Virus record (IMG/VR): IMGVR_UViG_3300025098_000018
Span: 1 to 64,000 of that record
Source: a virus
Length of the DNA stretch: 64,000 bases
Strand: one strand, 5' to 3'
The number at the start of each line of letters is the position of its first letter. Within the stretch, counting starts at the first letter, position 1. The notes under the pieces are model-generated. The model searched no databases. It saw nothing but the letters and a program-made list of their open reading frames with translations, and was not told the DNA's origin. Below are positions 60,906 to 64,000 of this stretch, piece by piece. The translations under genes and the position numbers were made by a program.

Positions 60906-61102
60906 AATTTATGAACTTTACTTTCTAAAATACCCCAAGGTATTTTTTCTAAAAGATTGTTACTTAAAATTGTTATCATATAGCAAAAATTTAAATCTTT
61001 TTTAATTTCAAGCACAATACCGATTTTGTTTTTTTCATTAGAAAATAAATAGTTAAATTCAATTAAGTCCCCTATTTTTAACTCAGCTTCATTGTCAGAC
61101 AT
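60902..61102 (-). CDS. Small SH3-like barrel protein
   Basis: A 66-residue protein with LKIGDLIEFNYLF and KIGIVLEIKK, the clearest member of the small barrel family. It overlaps both neighbours by a few bases. Function unknown. Confidence 0.72.
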   Translation of the reverse strand: MSDNEAELKIGDLIEFNYLFSNEKNKIGIVLEIKKDLNFCYMITILSNNLLEKIPWGILESKVHKL

Positions 61103-61332
61103 CAGGCAAGCTTATTATTTTTTTCTAAGTATTCAATGTATAACTCACAAATATTTTTAAGCTGCTTACTGTCAACGATGACTTCTAAGAAAGAATTTTT
61201 ATTTTCCGAAAGAATAGAAAAATTTTCTAAATTGTTATGTTTAAAATAAACATTTTTTTCTTCGAATACATCACCATAGATTGTGATATTTTTGTCTGAA
61301 CATATAATATATCTAGTACTCATATTAAACAT
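61102..61332 (-). CDS. Hypothetical protein, 76 residues
   Basis: A small protein starting MFNMSTRYIICSDKNI, with a C-terminal helix KNICELYIEYLEKNN. Start may be the ATG at 61332 or 61323. Sits in a run of small co-translated genes. Not recognised. Confidence 0.6.
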   Translation of the reverse strand: MFNMSTRYIICSDKNITIYGDVFEEKNVYFKHNNLENFSILSENKNSFLEVIVDSKQLKNICELYIEYLEKNNKLA

Positions 61333-61618
61333 CTATTACTTCTATAATGTCATCATCTGTAAACGTGTATTTTTTGTTTTGATAGACACACTGGTAAAAG
61401 CCATGCGGAAAAAATTGTGACATAAAGCTTGTAGGAGAAACAAAGACTTCTTGATTGTTAAGTCTACGAAGTCTGACTTTAAGTAAATAAGAGTTTTTAA
61501 AATAAAACAACCTTACAACATCAGGTTTAAATAATAACTTGTTAATGTTTGCAGAAAAATAGTTTGTTGTGTCTTTTAGAGACCAAAACTTATCTTGCTT
61601 AAAGTTTTTATTGTTCAT
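61325..61618 (-). CDS. Hypothetical protein, 97 residues
   Basis: Starts MNNKNFKQDKFWSLKDTT. A basic, aromatic-rich protein with a strand-like VRLRRLNNQEVFVSP and final DDIIEVIDV. Start of the same form as the leader on the gene at 50946, but the rest does not fit a leader. Unknown. Confidence 0.6.
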   Translation of the reverse strand: MNNKNFKQDKFWSLKDTTNYFSANINKLLFKPDVVRLFYFKNSYLLKVRLRRLNNQEVFVSPTSFMSQFFPHGFYQCVYQNKKYTFTDDDIIEVIDV

Positions 61619-61620
61619 GC

Positions 61621-62070
61621 TTACTCGATTGAAGCTGAGTATGGCTCATTTATAAATGAACGTATTTTAATTGTTCTATCCAGATAGTCTTCTAATTCAT
61701 CAAAAGACGTGCAAACTTTAATACCACTTCTAGCTAGCATTAAATTAAATTTTGCTCCTTCTGGTAATCCTGCGCAAAAATAAATAATTGGCTTGTCATA
61801 TGCATATGCATATCCAGCTTCCCAAATTGTTCCAATGTCTTTGTCTCTTGTGTTAACAAGCAAAAAGTCTGCTGTTTTTATGTGATGTAAATTACCTTCA
61901 AAAGTTTCGTTTTGAACTTCTTTTGGCGCGTCTGGTGGACAAACAAAGATCCTTCTAGGCGATGCTAGATTAAAATGTTCTTTTCTTTCATCAAAAATAC
62001 GCTCGAGCTCAGTAAGCTCATCAGCTTGTTTAGTATTAAACCAACCGCTAGCAAGATAAATCTTTTTCAT
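61621..62070 (-). CDS. Nucleoside 2-deoxyribosyltransferase-like protein
   Basis: A 149-residue protein of the deoxyribosyltransferase/RCL type. KIYLASGWFN at the start, HHIKTADFLLVNT and DKDIGTIWEAGYAYAYDKPI form the core, in which the Glu of WEAG is the usual nucleophile. These enzymes exchange or hydrolyse bases on deoxyribonucleosides, fitting the nucleotide-recycling set here. Substrate unknown. Confidence 0.85.
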   Translation of the reverse strand: MKKIYLASGWFNTKQADELTELERIFDERKEHFNLASPRRIFVCPPDAPKEVQNETFEGNLHHIKTADFLLVNTRDKDIGTIWEAGYAYAYDKPIIYFCAGLPEGAKFNLMLARSGIKVCTSFDELEDYLDRTIKIRSFINEPYSASIE

Positions 62071-62149
62071 TGAATTGTTCCTTTTATAAATAAATTACCA
62101 AGTTTTTAATTATTTTTCATTAATATGTACTGTCTATAACAGTTTTACA

Positions 62150-63136
62150 CTAAAATTCGCTATTAAGTTTTTGTTTAATTAAACTTACAGCTTTTACATC
62201 GTCATTCCACATTCGTGTAAATACTTTTTCTTCACCTGACTTATTACCATTTAAGTCTTCTCTTTTGCACTGGTATATTGAATCATTTTCATTATAATCA
62301 AATAAATCATTTTTAGGTTCTGGCTGATATAGATTTGTTCCACGAGAAGTGTAAGTTCCATCTGGCAATTTAACTCTAAAAGTTCTTACGTAGTGCATAT
62401 CAGGCTTGTTAAAGTCTAGACAAGTTGATACTTCTGGAATTGCTTCACAAACAGCACGTGCGATGCGCGTTGCTAAAATATTATCAACCTCAGGTTGGAT
62501 TTGAACGTCTTGACGTTGTTTAATAAAACCGATCAAGTCTTTAAGATTAAATCTTGCAATATAAAAAGTCTCCATGCACTTAGGAAGTATTACTCTTGCG
62601 TCCATCATTGAAACTTTTTTGCTATCAACCATTTCAGAGTATAGTAGTTTTGCTTCCTTGACAATATCTAAATACCTAAAATAAAAGTCATCATCATCTT
62701 TTCTGCAGTTTTCAATTGACTCAGGAACTAGTGCATTATCGTGTCTCAAGTCTCTGTCACCTGTACATTGTGCTGCAAAAGATCCTGCTCTATGACGAAT
62801 AAGATGTGTAACAGTTTGTACATCAATACCACTAATCTTAAATGTAAATCCTAAACACTCCATTGGAGTAGGAAGTGCACGAAAATTAAGTACATCTTGA
62901 AGATTTGTAGAAGCCTCTTCGGGTGTTGAGTTCTTAAAATCAGTTTCAGAAGGTGAATCTGCCCATGTTGCTTTTGTCATGTGCCAAGCAATATTTTGTG
63001 CTTGTTCTCTTGTAGGCGCATCAATTACTTCTACTTTTAGTGATTCTAGATTGTTAATGTAATTTGTAACTGGATCTTGTCCAAACTTAAGCTGCATAGG
63101 AAGTGCTACTGGTTCAAGATTGTTGTTAACAGGCAT
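62150..63136 (-). CDS. thyX: Flavin-dependent thymidylate synthase (ThyX-like)
   Basis: Makes dTMP from dUMP using methylenetetrahydrofolate and FAD. The 328-residue protein has LIRHRAGSFAAQCTGDRDLR, a divergent version of the ThyX signature RHRxxSxNExSxRY. The family's NE is replaced and Cys stands near the usual Ser. It also has TFYIARFNLKDLIGFIKQR. The protein is longer than usual at the C-terminus. Its promoter is at 63196-63226 and GGAG precedes the ATG. It works with dCMP deaminase and thymidine kinase. The altered motif could mean altered chemistry. Confidence 0.87.
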   Translation of the reverse strand: MPVNNNLEPVALPMQLKFGQDPVTNYINNLESLKVEVIDAPTREQAQNIAWHMTKATWADSPSETDFKNSTPEEASTNLQDVLNFRALPTPMECLGFTFKISGIDVQTVTHLIRHRAGSFAAQCTGDRDLRHDNALVPESIENCRKDDDDFYFRYLDIVKEAKLLYSEMVDSKKVSMMDARVILPKCMETFYIARFNLKDLIGFIKQRQDVQIQPEVDNILATRIARAVCEAIPEVSTCLDFNKPDMHYVRTFRVKLPDGTYTSRGTNLYQPEPKNDLFDYNENDSIYQCKREDLNGNKSGEEKVFTRMWNDDVKAVSLIKQKLNSEF

Positions 63137-63195
63137 ATATTTCTCCGTGATTTGTTTTTAATATCATATAAAGTATTTTTTCTTATTACTTTAAT

Positions 63196-63226
63196 ATTAT
63201 AATACGTGTTGACAATATTTACACGT
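63196..63226 (-). promoter_or_regulatory. Phage promoter, ACGTGTAAA variant + TATAAT
   Basis: Minus-strand ACGTGTAAA (63226-63218), 16 bases, TATAAT (63201-63196), upstream of thyX. It lies within 11 bases of the preceding gene's stop. Confidence 0.72.
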
Positions 63227-63228
63227 AA

Positions 63229-64000
63229 TTAAAATTTAAATTTTTCTAAGTCTTCAAGAACGTAGTGATGTATGTTTTCATGACTTATTTGATCATTGTA
63301 TGGCATTTTTGGTACAAAGACTTTAATGTCGTGAGTTGCGTACTCCATTGCATGTTTAGGACTGTCATCTATAGCACACATTAAATTCCCGTTTAAATAA
63401 AAGTCACGTTTTGCAACCCAAATATATTTTTCTGCCGCAAAGTCTAAATTGTCAAAAGGTATATTGTTATTTTCTAGCCAAGCATAAGTTTGATATTTAC
63501 ATTTTAAATTGCTGCTTGGTCTAGAAGTAAGGAGCTGAATGTATATATTTTCTTCTTTTGCCAACCTTAGAAATTTTACCATGCTATCTATTGGTGGAAT
63601 GTTAAGAAATTCATTACATGAAATGAAATTTTCAAAAACACCTTCAGGACTCAAACCTTTATTTTTTACTTCTTTTGAAGAATAGTAAGAAGTATTATTT
63701 TGATCTACGTAAACACCGTAAGTCTTATACAACCAATTATTAAAATAGTTACGAAAGTCACAAACAACGTCATCTATGTCAACAACAATAACCTTTTGAG
63801 ATGTTTCTGGGCTTTTAATGTTCTTGCTTACTTTTAAATGAATATCTCTCTCGTCAAATGAAGAAATAAATTCTTCGCTAGATATTTCATAAAGATTCAT
63901 TATTGCCATTAGATATCTAAACACATCTATAGAATTATATAAAATCTTATCTTTATCTACTTCATAGTCAGTTTTATCAAAAACTTTAAAGTTAGAAGAA
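63229..64000 (-). CDS. HAD-fold 5'-nucleotidase-like protein, 5' end cut by window
   Basis: The frame stays open past the apparent GTG start at 63924 to the right edge and reads like coding sequence (SSNFKVFDKTDYEVDKDKIL leading into the core), so the gene begins beyond 64000. The core has VIVVDIDDVVCDFR (HAD motif I, DxDxV), QLLTSRPSS (motif II), and CAIDDSPKHAME (motif IV), with a cap in between. This matches the deoxynucleotidase branch of HAD phosphatases that dephosphorylate dNMPs or similar. Function by family only. Confidence 0.8.
   Translation of the reverse strand, partial: SSNFKVFDKTDYEVDKDKILYNSIDVFRYLMAIMNLYEISSEEFISSFDERDIHLKVSKNIKSPETSQKVIVVDIDDVVCDFRNYFNNWLYKTYGVYVDQNNTSYYSSKEVKNKGLSPEGVFENFISCNEFLNIPPIDSMVKFLRLAKEENIYIQLLTSRPSSNLKCKYQTYAWLENNNIPFDNLDFAAEKYIWVAKRDFYLNGNLMCAIDDSPKHAMEYATHDIKVFVPKMPYNDQISHENIHHYVLEDLEKFKF

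Noticed and set aside
1-64000. tRNA genes and integrase/attachment sites
   Set aside because: Gaps between genes are almost all under 120 bases, none shows a cloverleaf-like sequence by eye, and no integrase-like protein is encoded here. A tRNA search program would be needed to be certain.

Overview
The window is a dense, strongly AT-rich stretch of what looks like a large tailed phage genome (Caudoviricetes, probably jumbo-sized). It holds about 78 genes with almost no spacing and many start/stop overlaps. The case for a phage is the combination of phage-style replication and nucleotide genes (ATP-dependent DNA ligase, DnaE-type polymerase, ThyX, thymidine kinase, dCMP deaminase), giant virion-type proteins (2744 and 1099 residues), many small unknown genes, and no ribosomal genes, tRNAs or host operons. 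The host cannot be named from sequence. A few exported proteins (a Ser/Thr-rich lipoprotein-like gene and a TadE-like von Willebrand A protein) suggest a Gram-negative bacterium.

Layout. 1-12.4 kb (minus strand): ligase, a metallopeptidase/VWA protein with its MoxR-type AAA+ partner, a RadA-like ATPase, a lytic transglycosylase, an EF-hand protein, a purine interconversion block (PurB, PurA, a GuaC-like enzyme) and a UV-damage endonuclease. 12.5-17.7 kb (mostly plus strand): small basic and other proteins that begin with a leader resembling a T4 capsid-targeting sequence, a staphylococcal-type nuclease and a putative PD-(D/E)XK protein. 17.7-28 kb (minus): a ligase-like/cytidylyltransferase fusion, a Ser/Thr-rich exported protein broken at a T9 tract, a sigma factor whose region 4.2 seems to be a separate gene, GroEL and a 5'-3' exonuclease. 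28-47.5 kb (minus): probable virion block, including a superoxide-dismutase-like protein and the 2744-residue protein. 47.6-64 kb: nucleotide metabolism (dCMP deaminase, thymidine kinase, a kinase/thymidylate-synthase-like fusion, ThyX, a deoxyribosyltransferase-like protein), DnaE, a zinc-finger nuclease, an epimerase and small genes. The last gene runs off the right edge.

How it fits together. At least eight minus-strand metabolic or replication genes are preceded by one promoter type: a GCGTGCAAA-like box, 16-17 bases, then TATAAT. Their conserved spacing, together with the split sigma factor, suggests a dedicated early or middle transcription programme. Proteins with the N-terminal leader ending in Leu/Ile-x-Glu, and nearly all plus-strand genes, are best explained as late proteins packaged in the head and trimmed by a prohead protease encoded elsewhere. 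The purine genes would convert guanine nucleotides to adenine nucleotides, which suits an AT-rich genome.
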